From contig DALTWF010000044.1 of the NCBI GenBank assembly GCA_029987235.1, forward strand, positions 1 through 10,025: a stretch of 10,025 nucleotides of DNA, read 5' to 3'. Both the position numbers and the translations under genes were made by a program. This DNA comes from Methanocorpusculum sp. (lineage in GTDB: Archaea > Halobacteriota > Methanomicrobia > Methanomicrobiales > Methanocorpusculaceae). Shown piece after piece: positions 1-6,064 of the stretch. The number at the start of each line of letters is the position of its first letter. The stretch's first letter is position 1. The notes beneath the pieces are model-generated. The model was not told where the DNA came from. It saw only the letters and a list, made by a program, of their open reading frames with translations, and did no database searches.

Positions 1-2
1 CA

Positions 3-32
3 TACGTAAATACTATATTGAACGGTATATGT
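3..32 (-). promoter_or_regulatory. Probable promoter of a minus-strand gene that starts at the left edge
   Basis: Read on the minus strand, bases 3-1 form an ATG. It is preceded by a TATAGTAT element (10-17) and an ACATATAC TATA-like box (25-32) about 25 bases upstream. This is the layout of a leaderless archaeal gene, so a gene probably runs leftwards out of the window. Ten bases (10-19) are identical to the element in front of the ATPase gene at 9930. Only the start codon lies inside the window, so the product cannot be named. Confidence 0.4.
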
Positions 33-44
33 ATTGATAATTAT

Positions 45-55
45 GGTTGAGCAGG
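45..55 (+). repeat. Left copy of an 11-base direct repeat flanking the HNH cassette
   Basis: The sequence GGTTGAGCAGG occurs here, directly at the outer end of repeat A. It occurs again in the same orientation at 968-978, directly at the outer end of repeat B. Its last two bases are shared with the first two bases of repeat A. A direct repeat at the outer borders of an inverted-repeat-bounded segment is what a target-site duplication looks like. The length is exact in the sequence; the interpretation is inference. Confidence 0.65.
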
Positions 56-205
56 CTTTGCCCAAAAATTCAACTTTGCCCAAAAACTTGCCTGCAAAAG
101 TTCAAATTAAAAAATAATTTTTGGGCAAAATGATTTTATTTTTGGGCAAAATGATATTTGGGCAACTCAACATTTTCGGGCAAACTTTAATTTTTTGACA
201 AAGCC
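54..205 (+). repeat. MITE-like repeat A (152 bp) with terminal inverted repeats
   Basis: Starts GGCTTTGCCCAAAAATT and ends AATTTTTTGACAAAGCC, an inverted repeat with two mismatches. The interior has several more copies of TTTGCCC or its complement GGGCAAA, mostly CCC-form on the left half and GGG-form on the right half, so the element could fold into a long imperfect hairpin. It aligns end to end with repeat B at 837-967, in the same orientation. The only length difference is an extra 21-base tandem copy around 125-160. No coding frame is apparent in it. Confidence 0.75.
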
Positions 206-222
206 CGTATAAACATTACTTA

Positions 223-230
223 TTTATATA
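223..230 (+). promoter_or_regulatory. TATA box for the 67-residue gene
   Basis: TTTATATA is a near-perfect archaeal TATA box. It is centred about 26 bases before the ATG at 253, which places the transcription start at or very near the start codon. No Shine-Dalgarno sequence precedes the ATG, consistent with a leaderless message. The box lies just outside the right end of repeat A. Confidence 0.6.
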
Positions 231-252
231 TCGACATACAATTAAAATTCGT

Positions 253-456
253 ATGGTTAATTCAAAAATTGTATATTCATGGGATGTATTTGTCAAAAAA
301 GGCAACAAATGGGTTTCAGAAGGAAATGTGTATGAAAAATGCTTGATTAAGTATGTTTCAAGTCTTGGGGCATCTGATAAAGTCAAATTAATACGTCATA
401 AAGATTATGAAACTACAAATTCTGATAAAACAAAGTCGTATAAGAAAATTTGGTAA
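253..456 (+). CDS. Small lysine-rich protein of unknown function
   Basis: A 67-residue protein that I do not recognise. It has 13 lysines and is clearly basic. The pattern of hydrophobic and aromatic residues (Y8, W10, V12, W20, then a segment around 27-38, then V44, L46) suggests two short strands, a helix and a strand. It has no signal peptide, membrane segment or cysteine pair; its single cysteine is C30. A good TATA box at the right distance supports this start and real expression. It converges on the HNH nuclease gene with only 12 bases between the stops, and both lie inside the repeat-bounded AT-rich segment, so they probably arrived together. A DNA- or RNA-binding accessory role would fit its charge and context, but that is inference only. 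Confidence 0.55.
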   Translation: MVNSKIVYSWDVFVKKGNKWVSEGNVYEKCLIKYVSSLGASDKVKLIRHKDYETTNSDKTKSYKKIW

Positions 457-468
457 AAATGATATTTG

Positions 469-735
469 TTAGAAAAATGGATTCCAATTATCATCTTTCT
501 TTTTTCCATATGTTACTTGTGGTCTTTGATGACAATCATAACATAATATAATACAATTACTTGGAGTATCCTTCCCACCTTTAGAAAGGGGAGTTTTATG
601 ATGTGCTTCCCAAGCCCCTCTTCCACCATTACAACCTCTATTTTTCCAGACAAGTTGTTTTTGGCAATTTGGGTTTCCGCATTTACCACCCTGTCTTTCA
701 AAAACAATCCGTTTTGTTTCTTCTGAAAAAGCCAT
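469..735 (-). CDS. HNH endonuclease, small single-domain
   Basis: An 88-residue protein that is essentially one HNH (beta-beta-alpha metal) nuclease domain. The first zinc-knuckle pair is C19 and C24 (CGNPNC) and the second is C65 and C68. The catalytic core is EAHH (43-46) with the general-base histidine in the HH pair, N60 in the PSN motif, and H69 at the end of the CYDCH motif. All key residues are present, so the enzyme should be active, cutting or nicking DNA with a divalent metal. Nothing is fused to it that would give target specificity. The closest familiar architecture is the stand-alone McrA-like or phage/mobile-element HNH protein. It is convergent with the small basic gene and lies between the two repeats. 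Its role (mobility, defence or cargo) is not shown by the sequence. Confidence 0.85.
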   Translation of the reverse strand: MAFSEETKRIVFERQGGKCGNPNCQKQLVWKNRGCNGGRGAWEAHHKTPLSKGGKDTPSNCIILCYDCHQRPQVTYGKKKDDNWNPFF

Positions 736-836
736 GAATAGTTATTACAAACTAATTAGTATTGAATTTTTCTAAAACCCATCAATCCAAATTAACAAAT
801 ACTAATAGTACTAAATAAAAGATTATGGCACGACAA

Positions 837-967
837 GGCTTTGCCCAAAAATTCAACTTTGCTCAAAAACTCGCCCATGAAAATTGAAATTAAAATTTAA
901 TTTTTGGGCAAAATGATATTTGGGCAACTCAACATTTTCGGTCAAACTTTAATTTTTGGGCAAAGCC
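837..967 (+). repeat. MITE-like repeat B (131 bp) with perfect 17-base terminal inverted repeats
   Basis: Begins GGCTTTGCCCAAAAATT and ends with the exact reverse complement. The next bases inwards also pair imperfectly, so a long hairpin is possible. The interior repeats the TTTGCCC/GGGCAAA motif, as in repeat A. It matches repeat A along its entire length with scattered substitutions and lacks the 21-base duplication. Its perfect ends make it the better preserved copy. The left flank (ACGACAA) does not match the right flank of repeat A (CGTATAA). Confidence 0.75.
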
Positions 968-978
968 GGTTGAGCAGG
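968..978 (+). repeat. Right copy of the 11-base direct repeat flanking the HNH cassette
   Basis: GGTTGAGCAGG, identical and in the same orientation as 45-55, immediately follows the terminal AAAGCC of repeat B. With the left copy it marks the proposed ends of the inserted segment. Removing the insert would leave a single copy in front of the EamA transporter gene. Confidence 0.65.
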
Positions 979-1029
979 GTGTCTTCATACTGACACGAAC
1001 GAAACTCTCATACATCAGCGGCACAAATC

Positions 1030-1040
1030 TTATAGTAAAT
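1030..1040 (+). promoter_or_regulatory. TATAGTA element before the EamA transporter start
   Basis: TATAGTA (1031-1037) lies 4 bases before the ATG at 1042. This is too close to be the TATA box of a leaderless transcript starting at that ATG. A weak CATACAT at about -30 could be the true TATA box. The element resembles those before the genes starting at 3420, 6018 and 9930, and at the left edge, and may be a start-proximal promoter element. Confidence 0.35.
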
Positions 1041-1041
1041 T

Positions 1042-1959
1042 ATGGACTTTACCAAAGCTCTTTTTCCAATACTGGTTTTTTTAGGCGGATGCAGCTTTGG
1101 TCCGTCCTCGCCAACTATTAAACTCGCTTATGAAGCAGGATTTGCCGCAGGCGATGCGGTTTTAGCCCAGTATTTCTTTGGCTGGCTTATTTTGTTTGTT
1201 CTTCTGCTCGGGTATACTATTTTTGTGCTGCGCAGAAAGGGCGCCGGATTAAAAAAGCCGACGAAAAAAACAATTGCAGGGCTGGTTCTTGCGGGAATTT
1301 TAACCGCTCTAGTCAGCGGAACATATGTGCTTGGGCTTCAGTTTATCCCGGCTTATGTTGCTGTTCTTCTGCTGTTTCAGTTTACATGGATAGGCGTCAT
1401 TATCCAGGCAGTGGTTGAGCGGAAACTGCCAAACCGCAGGACTGTTCTTTCAGTTCTGGTTCTTCTGGCAGGTACTGTAATTGCATCAGGCATTATCGGT
1501 CAGTCACTTGACCTGAATCCAATCGGCTGTCTGTTAGGTTTTGCCTCCGGTGTTTTTTATGCATTCTACATGTTCGTGCTTGGAAAAGTCGGCACCGGTA
1601 TGAATCCGTTAAACCGCAGCTTTATTGTGATGACAATAGCACTTGCCCTGCTTCTTATTATCTGCGGTCCGTCGTTTTTCACCACCGGCGCGGTTTTTGA
1701 TGGTGCTGCTCCATACTGGCTCATATTAGGCAGTCTCGGCTGTGCAGTGCCGATGTTTTTGTTTGCAATCGGCACGCCGCGTGTTTCAACCGGCGCTGCA
1801 ACCATTTTATGTTCTTCGGAACTGCCCGCATCTATTATCTGTGCAGTGCTTATCTTAGGCGAGGGGGTTTCATGGATTCAGTGGATTGGTGTTGCGCTGG
1901 TGTTTTTAGGTATTGCGCTTCCGTATCTGAAAAGAAAGAAGCCCGCATCCTCAGTTTAA
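1042..1959 (+). CDS. EamA/DMT-superfamily transporter
   Basis: A 305-residue integral membrane protein of the drug/metabolite transporter superfamily, with about ten hydrophobic helices. It shows the internal duplication of the EamA family: a first half (about 5-150) and a second half (about 160-295). Each half ends in the typical hydrophobic stretch, polar charged loop and glycine-rich helix (about 105-150 and 250-293); the second contains the familiar LGE motif at 272-274. A positively charged loop (64-77) and the C-terminal KRKK (297-300) suggest cytoplasmic segments. Family members export amino acids, metabolites or drugs through the cytoplasmic membrane, and the substrate cannot be told from sequence. 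The start fits the first helix. The 3' end overlaps the convergent MFS gene by 9 bases. The proposed insertion ends 63 bases upstream and may have altered its promoter. Confidence 0.88.
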   Translation: MDFTKALFPILVFLGGCSFGPSSPTIKLAYEAGFAAGDAVLAQYFFGWLILFVLLLGYTIFVLRRKGAGLKKPTKKTIAGLVLAGILTALVSGTYVLGLQFIPAYVAVLLLFQFTWIGVIIQAVVERKLPNRRTVLSVLVLLAGTVIASGIIGQSLDLNPIGCLLGFASGVFYAFYMFVLGKVGTGMNPLNRSFIVMTIALALLLIICGPSFFTTGAVFDGAAPYWLILGSLGCAVPMFLFAIGTPRVSTGAATILCSSELPASIICAVLILGEGVSWIQWIGVALVFLGIALPYLKRKKPASSV

Positions 1960-3324
1960 AACCGTGTCCCGCGCCGCCTGCGATGTAACAAATGCAAGGA
2001 ACGCAAATACCACTGCAACTGCACAGGAGACCGCAATACCCCAGTGCGTGAATTCCCCGCTGCCTGAGGCAATCGTTGCAGAAACGCAGTAAGCCGCATC
2101 TCCCAAAACACAGCCCACATTCATCACGGTAAAAATCAGACCGCCTGCAGAGCCCTGTAAATCCTCAGGCGAGTGCACGGTAATTCTTCTGATGCTCGGA
2201 CCCTCATTAAGACCGTTTCCGATACCCGTTACAGCAAGACCAGCGATAATAAGCGCGAAGTTTGCGCAGAACATTCCTGCTGCAAGAAGGGCGATACCTG
2301 CAGTTAAGATAAGCGAGGCAAAACTGCAGAGCTTTCTGCAGCCGAAAATCCGTGTTAATGCGCCGGACGGAATCCCGATTACAGCCAGACAGAGCGGCGG
2401 AATCAGCATAATAAAACCGGTTTCTGTAATCGAAAAACCATCGAGCGTGAAATAAAACGGCAGAATGTAAATGAGACCGATGTAAACAAAGGTCACAAGA
2501 AGCGTTGAAACCGAGGCAAACATTACCGTGCGGTTCAAAAGCAGCCGTGCGGACAACACCGGGTCTTTGTGTTTCAGCTCGCGTCTGAGGAATAATACGG
2601 CAAAGACCGGCGCGATACAGATTAAGACAATGCTGTAAAGAGGCCAGCCTTCCTGGCATCCGAACTCAAGTCCGGCAAGAAGAGAGACCAGACTTACCGC
2701 AAGAAGCCCCGCTCCTGCCAGATCAAAGGGCGTGTCCGGTTTTTCGCGCCCGGTATCTTTCGGAATAAGAATCAGGGCAAGAATAACGCCTGCGATGCCG
2801 ATTGGGATATTGATGTAAAAAATCCAGTGCCATGAAAAAAATCCGGTAAGAAGACCGCCGACCGCAGGACCTGCTGCAAGTGCAGCACCTCCTCCGGTAG
2901 CTATTACTCCGGTTGCAAAACCCTGGATTTTGTCCGGAAGATGCAGCGTGATAAGAGAAGTTGCTGTACTTACCATTAACGCGGCTGCAAATCCCTGCAG
3001 GGTTCTGAAGAGAATCAGAAGAAGGATGTTTCCCGCAAGTCCGCAGAACAGAGAGGATAACGTAAACAGAATAAAGCCGAGAGTGAATATGAGTTTATAG
3101 CGGCCTGTTCTGTCGGCGAGTTTGCCGAAGATAAGAAGCGAACTGCCGAGTGCCAGAAGATAGCAGATAAGAACCCATGAGGAAATCTGGGATGTTACTG
3201 ATAAGTCTGATGCTATTTGTGGAAGTGCAATTGATACAATGCTTGTATCAAGATAATCCATAAAGACAGCGGACGCTGCAAGAATCATTAAAAGAATCTG
3301 GCGCGCACGGCTTTCGATTATCAT
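1951..3324 (-). CDS. MFS transporter, DHA2 (EmrB/QacA-like) drug:H+ antiporter family
   Basis: A 457-residue membrane protein of the major facilitator superfamily. It has the hallmark DxLDTSIVSIALP motif in helix 1 (D23, D26), motif A GKLADRTGRYKL (67-78), motif B with R107 in LFRTLQG, and antiporter motif C around 145-176 (GPAVGG and the following WHWIFYINIPIG). These are typical of proton-coupled multidrug or metabolite efflux proteins of the DHA2 type, which usually have 14 helices; the length is at the short end for that group. It would pump cationic or hydrophobic compounds out of the cell, but the true substrate is unknown. The gene is divergent from the phosphoglycerate mutase-like gene (95 bases between starts) and convergent with the EamA gene. 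A TATA box about 30 bases upstream supports the chosen start. Confidence 0.9.
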   Translation of the reverse strand: MIIESRARQILLMILAASAVFMDYLDTSIVSIALPQIASDLSVTSQISSWVLICYLLALGSSLLIFGKLADRTGRYKLIFTLGFILFTLSSLFCGLAGNILLLILFRTLQGFAAALMVSTATSLITLHLPDKIQGFATGVIATGGGAALAAGPAVGGLLTGFFSWHWIFYINIPIGIAGVILALILIPKDTGREKPDTPFDLAGAGLLAVSLVSLLAGLEFGCQEGWPLYSIVLICIAPVFAVLFLRRELKHKDPVLSARLLLNRTVMFASVSTLLVTFVYIGLIYILPFYFTLDGFSITETGFIMLIPPLCLAVIGIPSGALTRIFGCRKLCSFASLILTAGIALLAAGMFCANFALIIAGLAVTGIGNGLNEGPSIRRITVHSPEDLQGSAGGLIFTVMNVGCVLGDAAYCVSATIASGSGEFTHWGIAVSCAVAVVFAFLAFVTSQAARDTVLN

Positions 3325-3349
3325 AGAATGTTCTTATACATTAGCCGGT

Positions 3350-3358
3350 ATTATTTAT
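3350..3358 (-). promoter_or_regulatory. TATA box for the MFS transporter gene
   Basis: On the minus strand the sequence reads TAATAAATAAT (3360-3350), centred about 30 bases upstream of the ATG at 3324. That spacing predicts a start of transcription at or next to the start codon. It lies in the 95-base divergent region shared with the gene at 3420, so the two genes could share regulation, though no obvious operator palindrome is seen. Confidence 0.5.
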
Positions 3359-3402
3359 TAAGGTAAGGTACTCAAGCATATCCTTTATCCATTCATCGAG
3401 CG

Positions 3403-3414
3403 CATAGTATATTA
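3403..3414 (+). promoter_or_regulatory. ATAGTATAT element before the phosphoglycerate mutase-like start
   Basis: ATAGTATAT (3404-3412) sits seven bases before the ATG at 3420. A weak TATA-like CTTTATCC lies about 30 bases upstream. The element recurs in similar position at other starts in this window. Confidence 0.35.
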
Positions 3415-3419
3415 CAGCA

Positions 3420-4577
3420 ATGAAATATATCCTTATCTTAGCCGACGGCGCAGCTGACGAGCCTGTTGCCGAACTGGGTGGAAAAACCCCGCTTGAAGCG
3501 GCGCACAAGCCGAATATGGACAGGATTGCAAAGCAGGGACGCTGCGGCATGATGAAGACGGTGGACGATTCAATGGTCCCGGGTTCTGATGTCGCAAACA
3601 TGTCTATTATGGGTTATGATCCGCTGAAATTCTATACCGGCCGCGGAGCACTTGAAGCATTAAGCATGGGTATTTCCTTCGGTCCGGAGGATATTGCATA
3701 CCGCTGCAATCTGGTTACGATTAAAGACAATGTCATGGCGGATTTTTCGGCCGGTCACATTACAAGCGAAGAGGGCGCGGCCCTTTTTGCATCGCTTCAG
3801 AAGGAACTGGACCGTGTGAAACTCTATCCGGGCGTATCCTACAGAAATGTTCTGATGTTTCCGGGCGGAAAGGGTGCAGAATCGACTGCGCCGCATGATA
3901 TTGTCGGTCAGGACATTACGCAGTATCTGCCGTCCGGTCCTGATGCCGCATATCTGAAAGAGTGCATGGCGGTTGCAGAGCGTGTATTTGCTGAGCATCC
4001 GGTCAACAAAAAGCGGATTGCCGAGGGAAAGACGCCTGCAACTACAATCTGGCCGTGGAGCGGTGGCAAAAAGCCGGCTATGCCGCCTTTTGCCGAGAAA
4101 TATCATAAGACGGGTGCGGTTATTTCTGCGGTTGACCTTCTGTTCGGCATTGCAAAATGCGCTGGCATGGATACAATCAAAGTTGAGGGGGCAACGGGTT
4201 TTCTTGACACGAATTATATCGGCAAAGCAAAGGCAGCGGTCGAGGCCGCTAAAAAATATGACTTTGTGTATATGCATGTTGAGGCAACGGATGAAGCAGG
4301 TCACCTGGGAAGTGTTGAGGAAAAGGTTCGCGCAATCGAAAATCTTGACAAAGCGGTCGGCTATATTTTAGACAACTTTGACGGGGTCGTTTTATTAATG
4401 CCGGACCACCCGACGCCTATTGTCAAAAAGACGCACACAAACGACCCGGTTCCGTTTGCTGTCATGGGCAAAGACGCAGCAGATGCATGTTCTGTCTATA
4501 CGGAAAAGGAAGTTCGTGCAAAGGGCGCCTACGGTCTTATTCAGGCGGGCGACCTGTTACAGATGGTCTTTGAATAA
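3420..4577 (+). CDS. Cofactor-independent phosphoglycerate mutase family protein (possible alternative homoserine kinase)
   Basis: A 385-residue cytoplasmic protein of the alkaline-phosphatase superfamily, archaeal apgM/COG3635 group. Metal and catalytic residues are in place: D9 in LADG, S56 in PGSDVAN (the serine that carries phosphate), HVEATDEAGH (286-295), MPDHPTP (327-333) and H339 in THTNDP. The length is normal and the start matches the family (MKYI-DG). Enzymes of this fold interconvert 3- and 2-phosphoglycerate in glycolysis and gluconeogenesis without 2,3-bisphosphoglycerate. From memory of the family, genuine archaeal mutases usually read GSDTAH at the catalytic serine, whereas GSDVAN is typical of the subfamily proposed to be an alternative homoserine kinase in threonine synthesis. 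I therefore leave the symbol blank. Neighbours do not settle the question: an MFS gene is upstream and RFC is convergent. Confidence 0.85.
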   Translation: MKYILILADGAADEPVAELGGKTPLEAAHKPNMDRIAKQGRCGMMKTVDDSMVPGSDVANMSIMGYDPLKFYTGRGALEALSMGISFGPEDIAYRCNLVTIKDNVMADFSAGHITSEEGAALFASLQKELDRVKLYPGVSYRNVLMFPGGKGAESTAPHDIVGQDITQYLPSGPDAAYLKECMAVAERVFAEHPVNKKRIAEGKTPATTIWPWSGGKKPAMPPFAEKYHKTGAVISAVDLLFGIAKCAGMDTIKVEGATGFLDTNYIGKAKAAVEAAKKYDFVYMHVEATDEAGHLGSVEEKVRAIENLDKAVGYILDNFDGVVLLMPDHPTPIVKKTHTNDPVPFAVMGKDAADACSVYTEKEVRAKGAYGLIQAGDLLQMVFE

Positions 4578-4599
4578 AATAAAATAAAAAAATAAAAAA
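4578..4599 (-). terminator. T-rich terminator of the RFC large subunit gene
   Basis: Directly after the RFC stop codon, the minus strand reads almost only T with single A interruptions for 22 bases. Archaeal RNA polymerase terminates on such T tracts without needing a hairpin. The same tract is A-rich on the plus strand, so it would not serve the convergent gene ending at 4577. Confidence 0.6.
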
Positions 4600-6018
4600 T
4601 CAGAAGAAATCCAGAGTCGCCTGCGAGGCGGCCGGTTTCTTTTCCTCTTTTGGCGGTTCGGCGGCTGTTTCCTCCGGCTTTTGCTTTGGGGCGGCGGCAG
4701 GCTGTTCCAAAGCCGTCTCAACAACCTTCTTCGGCTCGGCTTTTTTCTTTGCCGCGGCCGCCTTTTTCACCTTCATCTCCCGCTCTTTTGCCGCCTTCTG
4801 CACCGCCTTGAAAACCTCTGCCGCCTTTACCTTGTCATGAATTAAAACGGTCAGCTGGTCCGCATCAAGATTATGCCCCTCACAGAATGCATACGCATCC
4901 GCACCGGCAAAAACCGACAGCAGATCAAGATAAGCACCCTGCAGCTGTGATTCAGGGATAGCAAAGTCCTCGGATAAAATCGCACAAAGCGACCGGCGGA
5001 CAATCTTCTGCTTCTTTGCAGTGCCCATCCGCCGCCAGCGCGAAGGAGGCATAATACGCGGCCGGAAGGGCGAAGACTCGTTTTCAGCCGCAACACCTGA
5101 TGTCATGAGCCCTGTTGCATAACGCCACATCATGTAATACTGGCGGCGCATAGTGCGGCCCAGATAAACATCGGCCCGCGACAGACGGCGGTATGCCGCG
5201 GTGCGCCGTGCAGGATTCTGCATCAGGGGCAGCGACTCTTCAATCCACTGTAGCACCGTATCCGGCTTTTCCTCGCATTCGCGGGAAAGTTTCTGCAGTT
5301 TATCATCAGAAGAGCCGGTATAAACCCCGCCTACAAGGTCAAAAATCGTTGCCCGCTCGTCTTTCTGGGACGTGTTGACATCGGATGCCTTCAGCGTTTC
5401 CTTTCCCGCAGCAGACCCAAACAGCATGTTTACCGCAGACCGCATATCACCTGCGGCCGCCTCTGCAATCGCCATAAGGGATTCATCCGTTGCACAGACA
5501 TGTTCTGCGGCACAGATTTCTTTCAGTCTTCGGGCAAGTGTCTGTGGTGTAATCGAGCGGAAAACAACCGCATCGCAGAGTTTGCGGATGGAATCCGATA
5601 CGCCGTACGCATCGTTTGCAATTAAAAGGACCGGCTGGCGGGCGTCTTTGAGGATTTCAGCAATTGCCTTTGCTCCTCCGCGGTCTGCATTTCCTTCAAG
5701 GTTGTCTGCTTCGTCAATGACGATGAGTTTTCTGTCCGAGCCAAACAGGCTTGCCGTCTGACTCGAGTTGCCCGCAACGCGTTCAATGATTGTTTTGGTG
5801 CGTGCATCCGAAGCATTGAGTTCGAGCACTTCCCAGTTGTAGTCCCGGGCTAAAGCCAGGGCTGCCGATGTTTTTCCGATACCCGGTTTTCCGGTCAGGA
5901 GAAGCGGACGCGATTCAGGTGTCCAGCGTGCGGCCCAGTCGTTCATCTGCTTAACCGGGGCATTGTTGCCCAGTATGTCTGCAAGATGCATCGGGCGGTA
6001 TTTTTCGGCCCAGTCCAT
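4600..6018 (-). CDS. rfcL: Replication factor C large subunit (clamp loader)
   Basis: A 472-residue AAA+ ATPase, the large subunit of the archaeal clamp loader that opens the PCNA ring and places it on primed DNA together with the small subunits. The start MDWAEKYRP is the family's RFC box II. Walker A is GKPGIGKT (43-50), Walker B LIVIDEAD (98-105), sensor 1 around N135 (LLIAND), and sensor 2 GDMRSAVN (190-197, R193). A helical collar region follows to about 405. The tail, about 405-465, is a low-complexity Lys/Ala/Glu/Pro linker ending in a PCNA-interaction motif, QATLDFF (466-472). That motif is one residue shorter between Q and FF than the usual QxxLxxFF. The gene lies 46 bases downstream of CDC48 on the same strand and may be cotranscribed, although it has its own possible promoter element. 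Confidence 0.96.
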   Translation of the reverse strand: MDWAEKYRPMHLADILGNNAPVKQMNDWAARWTPESRPLLLTGKPGIGKTSAALALARDYNWEVLELNASDARTKTIIERVAGNSSQTASLFGSDRKLIVIDEADNLEGNADRGGAKAIAEILKDARQPVLLIANDAYGVSDSIRKLCDAVVFRSITPQTLARRLKEICAAEHVCATDESLMAIAEAAAGDMRSAVNMLFGSAAGKETLKASDVNTSQKDERATIFDLVGGVYTGSSDDKLQKLSRECEEKPDTVLQWIEESLPLMQNPARRTAAYRRLSRADVYLGRTMRRQYYMMWRYATGLMTSGVAAENESSPFRPRIMPPSRWRRMGTAKKQKIVRRSLCAILSEDFAIPESQLQGAYLDLLSVFAGADAYAFCEGHNLDADQLTVLIHDKVKAAEVFKAVQKAAKEREMKVKKAAAAKKKAEPKKVVETALEQPAAAPKQKPEETAAEPPKEEKKPAASQATLDFF

Positions 6019-6021
6019 AGG

Positions 6022-6033
6022 TACTATACTATT
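6022..6033 (-). promoter_or_regulatory. ATAGTATAGTA element before the RFC start
   Basis: The minus strand reads AATAGTATAGTA, ending 3 bases before the ATG at 6018, inside the 46-base gap after CDC48. A TTAATCAT at about -34 to -27 is a weak TATA candidate. This allows RFC to be transcribed from its own promoter as well as by read-through from CDC48. Confidence 0.35.
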
Positions 6034-6064
6034 GGTTTGTCTGAATGATTAAGGTGTGGTTTTC

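Larger units (their letters stand above)
55..967. mobile_element. Putative composite insertion: HNH nuclease cassette between two inverted-repeat elements
   Basis: The segment begins with GGCTTTGCCCAAAAATT (from 54) and ends with its exact reverse complement (951-967). It is enclosed by an 11-base direct repeat and is strikingly AT-rich compared with the roughly balanced composition after base 1042. It carries two related noncoding elements at its ends and two short convergent genes in the middle. No transposase or integrase of a known family is encoded, so it would have to move in trans, through the HNH protein, or not at all. The outer borders fit one insertion event. An alternative is two independent insertions of a small nonautonomous element around pre-existing genes, but the flanks shared only at the outer edges argue against this. 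Confidence 0.5.
736..1041. other. Gene-free stretch holding repeat B and the transporter promoter
   Basis: From right to left on the minus strand, 836-736 is a very AT-rich leader of the HNH gene, without a clear TATA box at the expected distance. Repeat B fills 837-967 and the right direct repeat 968-978. The remaining 63 bases are the promoter region of the EamA transporter gene. I see no reading frame or structured RNA gene here beyond the repeat itself. Confidence 0.7.

Noticed and set aside
513..707. A second frame overlapping the HNH gene
   Set aside because: It is shifted against the HNH frame, which contains all zinc and catalytic residues; this one has none.
45..978. Casposon or classical insertion sequence
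   Set aside because: There is no Cas1, DDE transposase, IS200/IS605 Y1 enzyme or integrase in the segment; only an HNH domain is encoded, so a named element class cannot be assigned.
1951..1959. The 9-base overlap of the convergent transporter genes as a regulatory antisense device
   Set aside because: Short 3' overlaps are common in compact archaeal genomes and nothing in the sequence indicates regulation.
2207..2659. A 150-codon minus-strand frame inside the MFS gene
   Set aside because: It is an out-of-frame reading of the MFS gene on the same strand, with no family features and no own promoter.
3660..4304. A 214-codon minus-strand frame opposite the mutase-like gene
   Set aside because: Its translation is Cys/Arg/His-rich nonsense, and the plus strand carries the complete conserved enzyme.
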